Positions 9,132 through 17,969 of a stretch of DNA of 64,000 nt are shown here, in pieces. The notes below the pieces were generated by a model. It ran no database searches. It saw only the letters and a list, made by a program, of their open reading frames with translations, and was not told where the DNA came from. The stretch covers positions 114,231-178,230 of the forward strand of contig NZ_LYPL01000014.1 of the NCBI RefSeq assembly GCF_001662075.1, given 5' to 3'. Every line of letters starts with the position of its first letter. Positions within the stretch are counted from its first letter, which is position 1. Made by a program: the position numbers and the translations under genes. The DNA is from Rhizobium bangladeshense (GTDB lineage: Bacteria; Pseudomonadota; Alphaproteobacteria; Rhizobiales; Rhizobiaceae).

Positions 9132-10550
9132 TCAGATTTCACCATCATAGGCGGATCCGCCATTTTCCAGCAGCCGGCGCAAGATCATCAGGCCGGAGGT
9201 CAGTTCCTGCCCTGTCTTCGGCGAGGAAAAACCGATGCGAACGCGATGATAGGACTTCTCGCCGCGGGCTGCCTTGAACTCGTCCTCGTCGTCGACGAGC
9301 ACACCATCCCGGAAAGCCGCATTCTTGAAGGTGCCCGACATCCAGGGCTCCGGCAATTTCAGCCAGAGGAAGGGCGCATGCGGGTGTGACGCAAAATCGA
9401 AGCCCTGCAGTTGCTCGCGAACGAGCCGGAAACGCCGGGAGAGTTCCTCGACGCTCTGCTTGCGGATCTCGTGGGCCGTGCCGCTTTCGACAAGGCGTGC
9501 GCAGGTCTCGGCCAGAATGAAGGGTAGGCCGCCGGTGATCATCTTATGCGTCACCCGGATGCGCTGGGCAAAATGCGGCGGGCAGGCGACCCAGCCGCCG
9601 CGTACGCCGGCGGCGACCGATTTCGACAGCCCGTTGACCAGGAAGGTGCGATCGGGGGCTAGTGAGGCGAGCAGTGGCGTATCATCGTCAGACATGCCGC
9701 CGTAGAGATCATCTTCGATTAGCCAGACGTTGTGTTTCCTGGCGATCGCGGCGATTGCCGCGCGCCGCTCGTGCGGCATGATCGTCACCGTCGGATTGTG
9801 AACGGTCGGCATCAGGAAGGCGATCTTTGGATGTTGTTGCTGGCAGAGCCGCTCGAAGTCGTCCGGGATCACCCCATGTTCGTCGGAATCGACCGTCAGC
9901 GTGCGGCGTCCGAGAAGGCGGGCGCTGCGGCTGACCTGCGTATAGGTGAGATCCTCAAAGACGATCTTGTCGCCCGGCGCCGAGACGGCGGCGATGGCGG
10001 CAACCGCCGCCGCATGAGCGCCGAGTGTCGGCACTATGTTTTCGACATCCGGCGTCCAGCCGCTGCGGGCAAGCCAGAGACGGCCGGCTTCGAACCAGTT
10101 GCGCGGAAACGTGCGGGAATAGGATGAAATCTCGGCGAGATGCTGTTGGCCGATCTCGGCGAGGATGCCCGATATGATCTTGCCTTGGCCGAGGTCTGGT
10201 GCGGCCGTGGTATCGAAGCGGATTTTGTCGGCAGGCGCGTCCTGGACGCGGGTGCCACTGAGCGAGACAGTCAGCGGGTCGGTCTGTTCGCCGGGCTGCG
10301 TCTCGGAGCGGTTCAGCACATAGGTGCCGCGCCCGACCTCGCCGGCGACCAGGCCGCGCTCATGCACCAGCGCATAGGCGCGGCCGATCGTGCCGATGGT
10401 CACGCCGATATCATAGGCGAGGTTGCGTTGCGGCGGCAATTTGCTGCCGGCGGGCAGGGCGCCGCTCGCGATGGCGGATTCAATGCTGTCGGCAAGCCGG
10501 AGATAGACCGGCCCGGAACCGCGGGAAAGATCAGGAAGCCAATTTGTCAT
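9132..10550 (-). CDS. MocR-type transcription factor (GntR winged helix plus aminotransferase domain)
   Basis: A 472-residue protein. Residues 10-80 form a GntR winged helix (VYLRLADSIESAIASGALPAGSKLPPQRNLA), and residues 130-465 form a fold-type I aminotransferase domain. The PLP lysine is expected in FLVNGLSKSVAAGVRGGW, and the cofactor-binding IEDDLYGG is present. Such regulators sense PLP-linked or amino compounds and usually control a divergent gene; here that is the DUF1127 gene starting at 10632. The ATG at 10550 has no clear ribosome site and lies only a few bases from the predicted transcription start, so the mRNA may be nearly leaderless. Confidence 0.9.
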   Translation of the reverse strand: MTNWLPDLSRGSGPVYLRLADSIESAIASGALPAGSKLPPQRNLAYDIGVTIGTIGRAYALVHERGLVAGEVGRGTYVLNRSETQPGEQTDPLTVSLSGTRVQDAPADKIRFDTTAAPDLGQGKIISGILAEIGQQHLAEISSYSRTFPRNWFEAGRLWLARSGWTPDVENIVPTLGAHAAAVAAIAAVSAPGDKIVFEDLTYTQVSRSARLLGRRTLTVDSDEHGVIPDDFERLCQQQHPKIAFLMPTVHNPTVTIMPHERRAAIAAIARKHNVWLIEDDLYGGMSDDDTPLLASLAPDRTFLVNGLSKSVAAGVRGGWVACPPHFAQRIRVTHKMITGGLPFILAETCARLVESGTAHEIRKQSVEELSRRFRLVREQLQGFDFASHPHAPFLWLKLPEPWMSGTFKNAAFRDGVLVDDEDEFKAARGEKSYHRVRIGFSSPKTGQELTSGLMILRRLLENGGSAYDGEI

Positions 10551-10557
10551 GGTGACA

Positions 10558-10588
10558 ATTGTATATATTGGCACATTGTATCGGTCAA
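10558..10588 (-). promoter_or_regulatory. Predicted MocR promoter with direct repeats
   Basis: On the minus strand TTGACC (10588-10583), a 17-base spacer and TATACA (10565-10560) make a good sigma-70-like promoter ending about 10 bases from the MocR start codon. On the plus strand the heptamer ATTGTAT occurs at 10558-10564 and again at 10575-10581, one in each promoter element. Direct repeats are the usual operator form of MocR regulators, so autoregulation is plausible. Confidence 0.55.
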
Positions 10589-10631
10589 GCGTATGAATCA
10601 ATTCCAGTGGCAAACCGAGAGGATTCCTGGA

Positions 10632-10889
10632 ATGTCTGCCTTGCCTGAGGTCAAAATGCCGATTGTACCGATTGTCTCTTATGCAGATAGGAGGCGGATC
10701 GTCCTTCCCGCAGCACCTTCTGAGGTGACGACGCGTTTGGGGCGGATTTGGGCCGCCATTCTTCTCTGGCATCAGAAGCGAGAAGGCCGGCGGGCGCTGA
10801 GAGGCCTGACGGCGAGCGAGCTCAAGGATATCGGCGTGTCGCAGTCCGAAGCCGCACGCGAAGTCGGCAAGTCGTTCTTCTGGGACTGA
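10632..10889 (+). CDS. Small DUF1127-domain protein
   Basis: An 85-residue protein. The C-terminal half, IWAAILLWHQKREGRRALRGLTASELKDIGVSQSEAAREVGKSFF, is a DUF1127 (YjiS-like) domain with its Arg-rich helix and the L-x-DIG-(V/L)-S-x-x-E ending. In Agrobacterium and Rhodobacter some small DUF1127 proteins bind RNA or affect phosphate and RNA metabolism; that is family knowledge, not shown here. It is divergent from the MocR regulator with about 80 bp between the start codons. The N-terminal 40 residues are unlike other family members known to me. Confidence 0.8.
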   Translation: MSALPEVKMPIVPIVSYADRRRIVLPAAPSEVTTRLGRIWAAILLWHQKREGRRALRGLTASELKDIGVSQSEAAREVGKSFFWD

Positions 10890-10915
10890 AGCGTTATCGG
10901 GATCGGCGGCTGCGA

Positions 10916-11308
10916 TCAGCTGCAGGCTTTATTGCCGCCCGACCAGCGATTGACGTCGGCGACGATGCGGCCGGCGACCGGTTCCGACATCATCGGACCG
11001 AAGGCCTGGAGACGCGACGGGCTTCCCTCGGCCTGAACGACAAGCAGCGGCCGGCTTTCCGGGCTGCCCTTGTGGACGAGCAGGATGCGAGGCCGGCCGG
11101 TGAAGGAATTCAGCTCCGGCGCGAGTTTATAGGCTGCAAAAGCCGGGTCACCCGATTTGAACCAGCATGCACTGGCGCCGAGCGCCACGCGTTCCATCGT
11201 CGGCAGCGCGGCGCGGTTCGGGCCTGTCGTCGGCGCCGGCGTCTGGCAGGCTGCGAGCATGGCTGCGAGAGCGGTCAACAGGGCGGGGTTTGCGAGGCGA
11301 TGGCGCAT
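10916..11308 (-). CDS. Predicted lipoprotein, function unknown
   Basis: A 130-residue protein starting MRHRLANPALLTALAAMLAACQ, a lipoprotein signal peptide with lipobox LAAC. The mature part contains two more cysteines (ASACWFKSGDPAFAAYKLAPE and the terminal NKACS), a likely disulfide. Start 11308 has GGAG eight bases upstream and is better than an ATG 13 codons earlier, which would mask the signal peptide. It lies 80 bp downstream of purQ on the same strand. The family was not recognised. Confidence 0.75.
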   Translation of the reverse strand: MRHRLANPALLTALAAMLAACQTPAPTTGPNRAALPTMERVALGASACWFKSGDPAFAAYKLAPELNSFTGRPRILLVHKGSPESRPLLVVQAEGSPSRLQAFGPMMSEPVAGRIVADVNRWSGGNKACS

Positions 11309-11388
11309 CAATATTGCTCCGATCCGGACGGAAATTTTCGTGTGCATGCCGTTGCCAAGACCGCGCGCTTTTAGGCAGCGAGCAGGGC

Positions 11389-12060
11389 TCAGGCGGCGAT
11401 GACGTCGAGCGCCGAGGCGAAAAGGCCGCGGCCGTCCGAACCGCCATGGGCGGCTTCGATCAGGTTTTCCGGATGCGGCATCATCCCGAGTACGTTGCCC
11501 TTCTCGTTCATGACCGCGGCGATATCGTTGAGCGAGCCGTTGGGGTTGGTGCCCTCGGCATAACGGAAGACAACCTGGCCATTGCCTTCGATCTTCGCCA
11601 GCGTGGCTTCGTCGGCGAAATAATTGCCGTCATGATGGGCAACGGGGCAGCGGATGACCTGACCTTGCGCGTAGGCGCGGGTGAAATCCGTCTCGGCATT
11701 GACCACTTCGAGCTTGATCTCGCGGCAGACGAATTTCAGCGAGGCATTGCGCATCAGCGCACCGGGCAGCAGGCCGGCTTCGACGAGGATCTGGAAGCCG
11801 TTGCAGACGCCGAGCACTTTCACGCCCTTTGCAGCCTTGTCGATGATCGCCTGCATGACCGGCATGCGCGCGGCGATCGCGCCGCAACGCAAGTAGTCGC
11901 CATAGGAGAAGCCGCCGGGGATGACGATCAAGTCCACATCCGGGATTTCGGCTTCCGTCTGCCAGATCGTCACCGGCTCGCGGCCGGAGATATTGGTCAG
12001 GGCTGCGATCATGTCGCGGTCGCGGTTGAGGCCCGGAAGTTGAACGACAGCTGATTTCAT
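11389..12060 (-). CDS. purQ: Phosphoribosylformylglycinamidine synthase, glutaminase subunit PurQ
   Basis: A 223-residue class I glutamine amidotransferase that supplies ammonia to PurL. The nucleophile cysteine is in GVCNGFQILVEAGLLPG, and the His-Glu pair is in MMPHPENLIEAAHGG near the C-terminus. The N-terminus MKSAVVQLPGLNRDRDM is typical. The start codon overlaps the stop of kptA in an ATGA junction, pointing to translational coupling. purC, purS, kptA and purQ run as one unit. Confidence 0.97.
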   Translation of the reverse strand: MKSAVVQLPGLNRDRDMIAALTNISGREPVTIWQTEAEIPDVDLIVIPGGFSYGDYLRCGAIAARMPVMQAIIDKAAKGVKVLGVCNGFQILVEAGLLPGALMRNASLKFVCREIKLEVVNAETDFTRAYAQGQVIRCPVAHHDGNYFADEATLAKIEGNGQVVFRYAEGTNPNGSLNDIAAVMNEKGNVLGMMPHPENLIEAAHGGSDGRGLFASALDVIAA

Positions 12061-12611
12061 GGGGTCCCTGCGTCTGGCGAAAGATATTGAACTGGAACAC
12101 TTTCGGTGAGCCATACTCCATTGTCGGAGACAAAGAAAGAATGACCCTCTGAAAACATGCGGGCAGCGTCCACGCGAAGGATGACATGCTCGCCCTTGCG
12201 GCGTAGCGCGACGATTTTCGCCGTCTCGACATCGGCCGAGAGATGCACGTGGTGGCGCTGCATCTTCTTCAAGCCCTCGCGTTCGATCGAGTGCCAGGCA
12301 ATCGCGGAGGTGCCGTGGAAAAGATCTGCCGGCGGCTCGACCGCAGTCAGCGCGAGATCGACCTCGACGCTATGACCCTGGTTCGCGCGAATTCTGTTGT
12401 CGGCGAGCGTGAAGCGCTTCTTTGGATTGTATTCGATGATCGCGATAATCTCGGCACGGGAGACATCGTATTTCGACGTCAAAGCCTTTTCGAGCTCCTC
12501 GAACGACACCCAGCCCTCGCCATCAAGCGTCAAGCCGGCGGCATCGGGCGCATGGCGCAGGACATAGCTCATATATTTCGAGACTTCCGTCTCCAGCTGT
12601 GCCTTCGTCAT
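12057..12611 (-). CDS. kptA: RNA 2'-phosphotransferase, Tpt1/KptA family
   Basis: A 184-residue protein of the KptA/Tpt1 family, which transfers an internal 2'-phosphate from RNA to NAD+. The N-terminal lobe has SKYMSYVLRHAPDAAGL and GEGWVSFEELE; the C-terminal lobe has LFHGTSAIAWHSIEREGLKKM and RHHVHLSAD, matching the family's conserved Arg and His positions. In eukaryotes it finishes tRNA splicing; its bacterial substrate is unclear. Its stop codon overlaps the purQ start by four bases, so it is translated as part of the purine operon. The link between the two functions is unexplained. Confidence 0.93.
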   Translation of the reverse strand: MTKAQLETEVSKYMSYVLRHAPDAAGLTLDGEGWVSFEELEKALTSKYDVSRAEIIAIIEYNPKKRFTLADNRIRANQGHSVEVDLALTAVEPPADLFHGTSAIAWHSIEREGLKKMQRHHVHLSADVETAKIVALRRKGEHVILRVDAARMFSEGHSFFVSDNGVWLTESVPVQYLSPDAGTP

Positions 12612-12652
12612 GACGCCAAACCCTCAATATCTGCCGGCCGGCAGGTCTGTGA

Positions 12653-12898
12653 TCATCCGTCGATCGCGATCGCGTAGTTCTCGATCACCGTATTGGCGAG
12701 GAGTTTTTCGCACATCGCCTTGAGGTCGGCCTCGGCCTTCGCCTTGTCGGCGCCCTCGAGCTCCAGGTCGAAGACCTTGCCCTGCCTGACATGGCCGACG
12801 CCCGAGAAGCCGAGGGCGCCGAGCGCGCCTTCGATGGCCTTGCCCTGCGGATCGAGAACGCCGTTTTTCAGCGTGACGGTGACACGAGCCTTGATCAC
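12653..12898 (-). CDS. purS: Phosphoribosylformylglycinamidine synthase subunit PurS
   Basis: An 81-residue PurS, the small dimeric subunit that joins PurL and PurQ. The sequence MIKARVTVTLKNGVLDPQGKAIEGALGALGF is characteristic, and AIAIDG ends the protein. It lies 34 bp after purC and 41 bp before kptA on the same strand. All three FGAM synthase subunits (S, Q, L) are therefore present within 7 kb. Confidence 0.97.
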   Translation of the reverse strand: MIKARVTVTLKNGVLDPQGKAIEGALGALGFSGVGHVRQGKVFDLELEGADKAKAEADLKAMCEKLLANTVIENYAIAIDG

Positions 12899-12932
12899 TT
12901 TGTCTATCCTGCCTTACTTGACGAGACGATTG

Positions 12933-13697
12933 TTACTTAACCAAAACGGGGCCGGTGCCGCGCACAGGCTCGTTTTCATTGATGATGCCGAGACGGCGTG
13001 CGACTTCGGAATAGGCTTCGAGCAACCCGCCGAGATCGCGGCGGAAGCGGTCCTTGTCCATCTTCTCGCGGGTTTCGATATCCCAGAGCCGGCAGCTGTC
13101 CGGCGAGATTTCGTCGGCGAGGATGATGCGCATCATATCGCCTTCGAAGAGGCGGCCGCATTCGATCTTGAAATCGACGAGCTGGATGCCGACGCCGAGG
13201 AACAGACCGGTCATGAAATCGTTGACGCGGATGGCAAGCGCCATGATGTCGTCGAGTTCGGCCGGATTGGCCCAGCCGAAAGCGGTGATGTGCTCTTCTG
13301 AGACCATCGGATCGTCAAGCGCATCCGACTTGTAATAGAACTCGATGATCGAGCGCGGCAGAACGACGCCTTCCTCGATGCCGAGGCGCTTGGCGAGCGA
13401 ACCAGCGGCGACATTGCGCACGACGATCTCCAGCGGGATCATTTCCACTTCCTTGATCAACTGCTCGCGCATGTTGAGCCGGCGGATGAAATGGGTGGGG
13501 ATGCCGATCTTGTTCAGATGGCTGAAGATATATTCGGAAATCCGGTTGTTGAGGACGCCCTTGCCGTCGATGACTTCATGTTTTTTCTTGTTGAAGGCGG
13601 TGGCATCGTCCTTGAAAAACTGAATCAAGGTGCCCGGTTCCGGACCCTCATACAGAATCTTTGCCTTGCCCTCGTAGATACGGCGGCGACGGTTCAT
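12933..13697 (-). CDS. purC: SAICAR synthase
   Basis: A 254-residue phosphoribosylaminoimidazole-succinocarboxamide synthase, catalysing ATP-dependent ligation of aspartate to CAIR. It begins MNRRRRIYEGKAKILYEGPE; the segments FKDDATAFNKKK, RRLNMREQLIKEVEMIPLEIVVRN and ILADEISPDSCRLWD are conserved. An in-frame ATG three codons upstream (MTTMNRR, 13706) is also possible; 13697 is preferred because MNRRRRIYEGK is the usual beginning. It heads the purC-purS-kptA-purQ run. Confidence 0.96.
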   Translation of the reverse strand: MNRRRRIYEGKAKILYEGPEPGTLIQFFKDDATAFNKKKHEVIDGKGVLNNRISEYIFSHLNKIGIPTHFIRRLNMREQLIKEVEMIPLEIVVRNVAAGSLAKRLGIEEGVVLPRSIIEFYYKSDALDDPMVSEEHITAFGWANPAELDDIMALAIRVNDFMTGLFLGVGIQLVDFKIECGRLFEGDMMRIILADEISPDSCRLWDIETREKMDKDRFRRDLGGLLEAYSEVARRLGIINENEPVRGTGPVLVK

Positions 13698-13945
13698 CGT
13701 GGTCATTCTCTGTTGTTGGCGCTCTTGGGATAGCGCGAGTGGATCGATCTCGTGGCGTCCCCTTAAAGGAAAAGAGTTGGTTTCACAATCCGCCTGTCGC
13801 TCCTTCCCTCTTTTCGGGATTTCTGGACCCGTTTCCGGATTTTACGGAATACCGCCAGGGGAATCGAATGGATTCCCAAGACGAGTTTAGCGCCTTTTCC
13901 TGTAGCGTGGAATGAAGGCGAAATGGCGGGCCGCTTATCCAGGTG

Positions 13946-16240
13946 TTATTTGGCAGCTCTGCTTGGCAGCGCGCGGCCAAGCTGCGCCTGCAGGGCGCGA
14001 GCGGCAGTTTGCCCGTGACGCCAGCTGCCGGCGCGGACGAAGGAAGGGATCTGCATGGCCGGCATCGGCCGGGCGAGCGCATAGCCCTGCAGCATATCGC
14101 AATCGAGTCCTTCGAGGATGCGGATGTGATCCGCCGTCTCGACGCCCTCGGCAATGACGCGGATGTTGAGCGAGCGGCCGATGTCGATGATCGAGCCGAC
14201 CAGTTTGCGCTGCTCGGCCGATTGCGGCAGCAGGCGGATCAGCTCGCGGTCGATCTTCAGCGTCGTTGGGCTCAAGCGCAGAAGGCTGACGATCGAGGCA
14301 TGGCCGGTGCCGAAATCGTCGATCTGGATGTCGATGCCGAGCTTGCGCAGCTTTTTGAGGTTGGCCGACACCAGCGCGTCGCAATCGTCAAGCGAGATCG
14401 ATTCCAGCAGTTCGAAGGCGATGGCGCCGGGTTCGATCTTCAGGGCGCGGAGCTTCTTGCCGAGATCGGGATCGGCAAGCCGGCGGGCGGAAACGTTGAC
14501 CGATACTTTTGGAATCGACAACCCGTCCTTGATCCAGGCGCGGCGGTCGGCCAAGGCGCGCTCCAGAATCAGCGCATCGATCGTCGAGACGACGTCGAGA
14601 TCCTCGGCGATATCGAGAAAGCGGTCGGGCGTCAAAAGCCCGTGCCGGGGATGCTGCCAGCGGGCGAGCGTCTCGACGCCGGTGACATCAAGGGTGCGGG
14701 CATCGAACTGCAATTGATAGAAGGGCACGAATTCGTTGCGCTCGAGGCCGATCAGAATCTCGTCGGCGAGCTGCTTGGCCGTGACGATATCGCTGCGGGC
14801 CGATGCCGAGAAGAATTCGAAACGGTTGCGGCCCAGCCCCTTGGCGCGATAGAGCGCGATGTCGGCGTCGAGCAGGATTTGCTTGGCGTCGAGCCTGGCG
14901 CCGTTGTCGACGGCGATGCCGATGCTGGCGCCGAAACGGCAGTCGTGCCCCTCGTATCTGACGGGCTTGCGCAATTCGCGGATCACGCGTTCGGCAAGGC
15001 CGGCGATCTTTTTCGAGGCGGGATTGACGGCACAGAGGATGACGAATTCATCGCCGCCGATGCGCGCGACGAAATCGGCGGCACGGACGGAGTTGCTCAG
15101 CACATTCGCCGCGTGCTGCAGCATGGCGTCGCCGGCCCGGTGGCCAAGCGTGTCGTTGATCTGCTTGAAGCGGTCGAGATCGATGTGGAGGATCGCCAGG
15201 GCAAGGCCCTTGGCGCGGCATTCCGCCGAACGCTCGTCGAGCATCTTGTCGAGATAGCGGCGATTCGGCAGGCCGGTGAGATAATCATGCAGCGCCAGAT
15301 GCTCGATACTCTCCTTGGCGGCTTCGAGCTCGCGGTTGCGCGCCTCGGCCAGATCCTTGGCGCGCTGCAATTCGTTGCGCAGCGCGACGTCCTCGGTGAC
15401 GTCCCAGTTGGCCCCGATCAGCTTGCGGTGCCCGTTGCCGTCGACGAAAAAAGCGGAGCGGGCACGGATGATGCGCTCGGCGCCGTCACCGCGGATAATG
15501 CGGTATTCCTGCTGGAAATCGCTGCCGCTTTCGACGCTGCGGCCGGCGAGGCCCAGCACACGCTCGCGGTCGTCTGGATGCAGGCTTTTCGCCCACGCAT
15601 CGGCCGCGATCTGATGTGCCGCGCCTTTCAGCCCGTAAATGGCAATGAGGCGATCGTCCCATTCCACCGTATCATTTTCGATATCGGCCTCGAAGACGCC
15701 GATATGGGAGATTTCCAGCGCCAGATCCAGACGGCGCGACAGGCGCGACAAGGTCTCCTCGGCTTCCTTGCGGGCGGTGATATCGATATCGGTGCCGACG
15801 ATGCGGGTCGGCACACCATTCTCGTCCCATTCTACGCAAGCGCCGCGGCAGTCGATCCAGACCCAGTGGCCGTCCCTGTGGCGCTCGCGATATTGGAAGA
15901 TCTGATAATCGGGGTCGCCGGCGTTCTGGCGCTCGATGGCATGGGCGACGAATTCGCGGTCGTCGGGATGGACGAGCTGCAGCCAGGCATTGTAATCGCC
16001 CGCGACCTCCTCGTCGGGCGCCATCCCGCGAATGGTTTTCCACGTGGGCGAGTAATATTTCCGGTCGAGGCGGTAGTTGTGATCCCATACGCCGAGACTC
16101 GAGCTGACCAGCGCATGGTTCCATCGGCTCTCCCGCTCCGCCAGTTCGGAACCGCCGGCTGCCCCGCCGACGCCTGCCTCGGCCGCTGTGGCATCGCCGT
16201 GCGGGTTCTCGGCCTTTGGATTGGCTTTCTTCACGGGCAT
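13946..16240 (-). CDS. PAS-PAS-GGDEF-EAL cyclic-di-GMP signalling protein
   Basis: A 764-residue cytoplasmic protein without membrane segments. Two PAS/PAC sensor units occupy about 38-160 and 168-285, the second followed by a short coiled helix. The GGDEF diguanylate cyclase is at about 310-475, with an intact GGDEF at 395-399 and a product-binding I-site RAAD at 386-389. The EAL phosphodiesterase is at about 488-735: ETL at 523-525 replaces EAL, while ELLES, DDFGTG (641-646), KIDR and EGVE (698-701) are kept. Both activities look possible. The PAS inputs suggest control by a small ligand or redox signal. It stands alone upstream of purC. Confidence 0.93.
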   Translation of the reverse strand: MPVKKANPKAENPHGDATAAEAGVGGAAGGSELAERESRWNHALVSSSLGVWDHNYRLDRKYYSPTWKTIRGMAPDEEVAGDYNAWLQLVHPDDREFVAHAIERQNAGDPDYQIFQYRERHRDGHWVWIDCRGACVEWDENGVPTRIVGTDIDITARKEAEETLSRLSRRLDLALEISHIGVFEADIENDTVEWDDRLIAIYGLKGAAHQIAADAWAKSLHPDDRERVLGLAGRSVESGSDFQQEYRIIRGDGAERIIRARSAFFVDGNGHRKLIGANWDVTEDVALRNELQRAKDLAEARNRELEAAKESIEHLALHDYLTGLPNRRYLDKMLDERSAECRAKGLALAILHIDLDRFKQINDTLGHRAGDAMLQHAANVLSNSVRAADFVARIGGDEFVILCAVNPASKKIAGLAERVIRELRKPVRYEGHDCRFGASIGIAVDNGARLDAKQILLDADIALYRAKGLGRNRFEFFSASARSDIVTAKQLADEILIGLERNEFVPFYQLQFDARTLDVTGVETLARWQHPRHGLLTPDRFLDIAEDLDVVSTIDALILERALADRRAWIKDGLSIPKVSVNVSARRLADPDLGKKLRALKIEPGAIAFELLESISLDDCDALVSANLKKLRKLGIDIQIDDFGTGHASIVSLLRLSPTTLKIDRELIRLLPQSAEQRKLVGSIIDIGRSLNIRVIAEGVETADHIRILEGLDCDMLQGYALARPMPAMQIPSFVRAGSWRHGQTAARALQAQLGRALPSRAAK

Positions 16241-16331
16241 TCTCGCTTAATCATCTCGGGCGCAGTCTGCTGTCTTTCCATTAAGAAAGACTTAGAAAGC
16301 AACTGCTGAATTAACGAGAAAGCGGTTTTCC

Positions 16332-16889
16332 TCAATCAGCGGAGAGACGGCTGAGGAACTGGGCAAAGACCATCGTGCCCTCTGGCCAGGGGCCGTGACC
16401 GGAATCGGCATTGATATGCCCGGCCTCGCCGGCATCGACGAGAAAGGAGCCCCAACTGCTGGCGATATCGTCGGCATGCTCGTAGCTGCCGAACGGATCG
16501 TTGCGGCTCGCCACGGTGATCGACGGGAATGGCAGCGGTTCGCGCGGGTAGGGGCCGAAGGTCATCAGGTGCTTCGGGCGGATGTCGGGATTGGTGACAT
16601 CGGGTGGGGCGACGAAGAAGGCGCCGGCCACCCGGTTGCGGAAAAGCGGGATGGCGTGGATCGCCGAGGGCACGCCCAGCGAATGGGCGACGAGCACGAC
16701 GGGCCGGGTCGAGGCGTTCACCTCCTCGGCGATGCGGGCGATCCAATCCTCGCGGACCGGCTTCGTCCATTCGGCCTGTTCGACGCGCCGCGCCGTGCTG
16801 AGCTTCGCTTCCCAGCGGCTTTGCCAATGGCCGGGGCCGGAATTGGTATAGCCGGGGATGATGAGGATATCTGCGTCTGAGGCTTTCAT
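16332..16889 (-). CDS. Alpha/beta hydrolase of the RBBP9/YdeN family
   Basis: A 185-residue serine hydrolase. The start DILIIPGYTNSGPGHWQSRWE is the RBBP9/YdeN signature, with the nucleophile in VLVAHSLG, and the aspartate and histidine expected in ASRNDPFGSYEHA and DAGEAGHINADSGHG. Start ATG 16889 gives the usual length. Family members are small cytoplasmic esterases of uncertain substrate. It is divergent from the DUF2189 gene that begins at 17063. Confidence 0.88.
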   Translation of the reverse strand: MKASDADILIIPGYTNSGPGHWQSRWEAKLSTARRVEQAEWTKPVREDWIARIAEEVNASTRPVVLVAHSLGVPSAIHAIPLFRNRVAGAFFVAPPDVTNPDIRPKHLMTFGPYPREPLPFPSITVASRNDPFGSYEHADDIASSWGSFLVDAGEAGHINADSGHGPWPEGTMVFAQFLSRLSAD

Positions 16890-17062
16890 AGTGCCGCCGA
16901 TGTGAGAAAGCCTGTCGAAGATGTCAAGAGGGGCATCAAGGGAGAGAGCGACACGCGCCTTGATATTTGTTATATTGCTCCAGTGCCGGTTGCGGATTTC
17001 GTATCGGCTTGCCCGCCGATGTGTGCCGCCGCCGACCAATCTCGGCTGAGGAGGAGAAAGCC

Positions 17063-17866
17063 ATGGCGGCATTTCATGTCATGACGGGTGCCAGCGAAAG
17101 CTTAGCGCGGCCCGTCGTCAATCGCATTGGCATTGCTGACGTCTTCGACGCGCTGAAGCGCGGGCTCGACGATTTTAAGGAAAAACCTTCGCATTATGTG
17201 TTCCTGTGCCTGATGTATCCGATCGCCGGCATCTTCCTGACGCTATGGACCTCCGGCGCCAATCTTCTGCCGATGGTCTTCCCGCTGATGTCCGGTTTCG
17301 TGCTGATCGGCCCGATCGCGGCGATCGGCCTTTATGAGATCAGCCGCCGGCGCGAGGAAGGCCTCGATACATCATGGACGCATGCACTCGAAGTGCGCCA
17401 CTCGCCTGCACTGCCGTCGATTGTCGCGGTCGGGCTGATGCTTTTTGCCCTTTTCGTCGTCTGGCTGGTAACGGCACAGACGCTTTACACCAATCTTCTC
17501 GGAGAAGTGTTTCCGCGCTCCATGACAGATTTCACCCGCCAGGTTTTCGGAACGGCTCAAGGCCTGCAGCTGATCATCTGGGGCAATCTCATCGGCTTCG
17601 TCTTCGCGCTGGTGGTGCTGGCTATCTCCGTCATCACCTTTCCGCTGCTGCTCGACCGCGATGTCGGGGCCGTCGCCGCCGTTGTGACCTCGATTCGGGC
17701 CACGGTCGCCAATCCGGTGCCGGTGCTGCTTTGGGGGCTGATCGTCGCGGCACTGCTTGTTATCGGCACGATCCCGGTCTTTGCCGGGCTTGCGCTCGTC
17801 ATCCCGATCCTCGGCCATGCGACCTGGCATCTCTATCGCAAGCTGGTTGCTCGGGAAGTCGCCTAA
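17063..17866 (+). CDS. DUF2189 integral membrane protein
   Basis: A 267-residue protein with about six membrane spans, beginning after a strong ribosome site (GAGGAGGAG before ATG 17063). The soluble N-terminus VVNRIGIADVFDALKRGLDDFKEKPSHYVF followed by a long hydrophobic region matches DUF2189. No function is established for this family. A second small membrane-protein gene follows at 17970 on the same strand. Confidence 0.87.
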   Translation: MAAFHVMTGASESLARPVVNRIGIADVFDALKRGLDDFKEKPSHYVFLCLMYPIAGIFLTLWTSGANLLPMVFPLMSGFVLIGPIAAIGLYEISRRREEGLDTSWTHALEVRHSPALPSIVAVGLMLFALFVVWLVTAQTLYTNLLGEVFPRSMTDFTRQVFGTAQGLQLIIWGNLIGFVFALVVLAISVITFPLLLDRDVGAVAAVVTSIRATVANPVPVLLWGLIVAALLVIGTIPVFAGLALVIPILGHATWHLYRKLVAREVA

Positions 17867-17969
17867 ACAGAGCCTCACTCCCGGGGTTCGGATTCCGATT
17901 TCCCCGGGAACCTCAAACCTGCCTCGGAGTTCTTAGCATAGGCTTCGAGGGAGGATTTCAGAGGTGACG

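Noticed and set aside
10658..10680. Direct repeat CCGATTGT within the DUF1127 coding region as a MocR operator
   Set aside because: It encodes the PIVPIV repeat of the protein and lies after the start codon; the ATTGTAT repeats upstream are better placed.
13943..16309. 788-codon open frame opposite the GGDEF-EAL gene
   Set aside because: It is a mirror frame of a GC-rich gene; the opposite strand has all expected domains and a proper start, whereas this one shows no family pattern.
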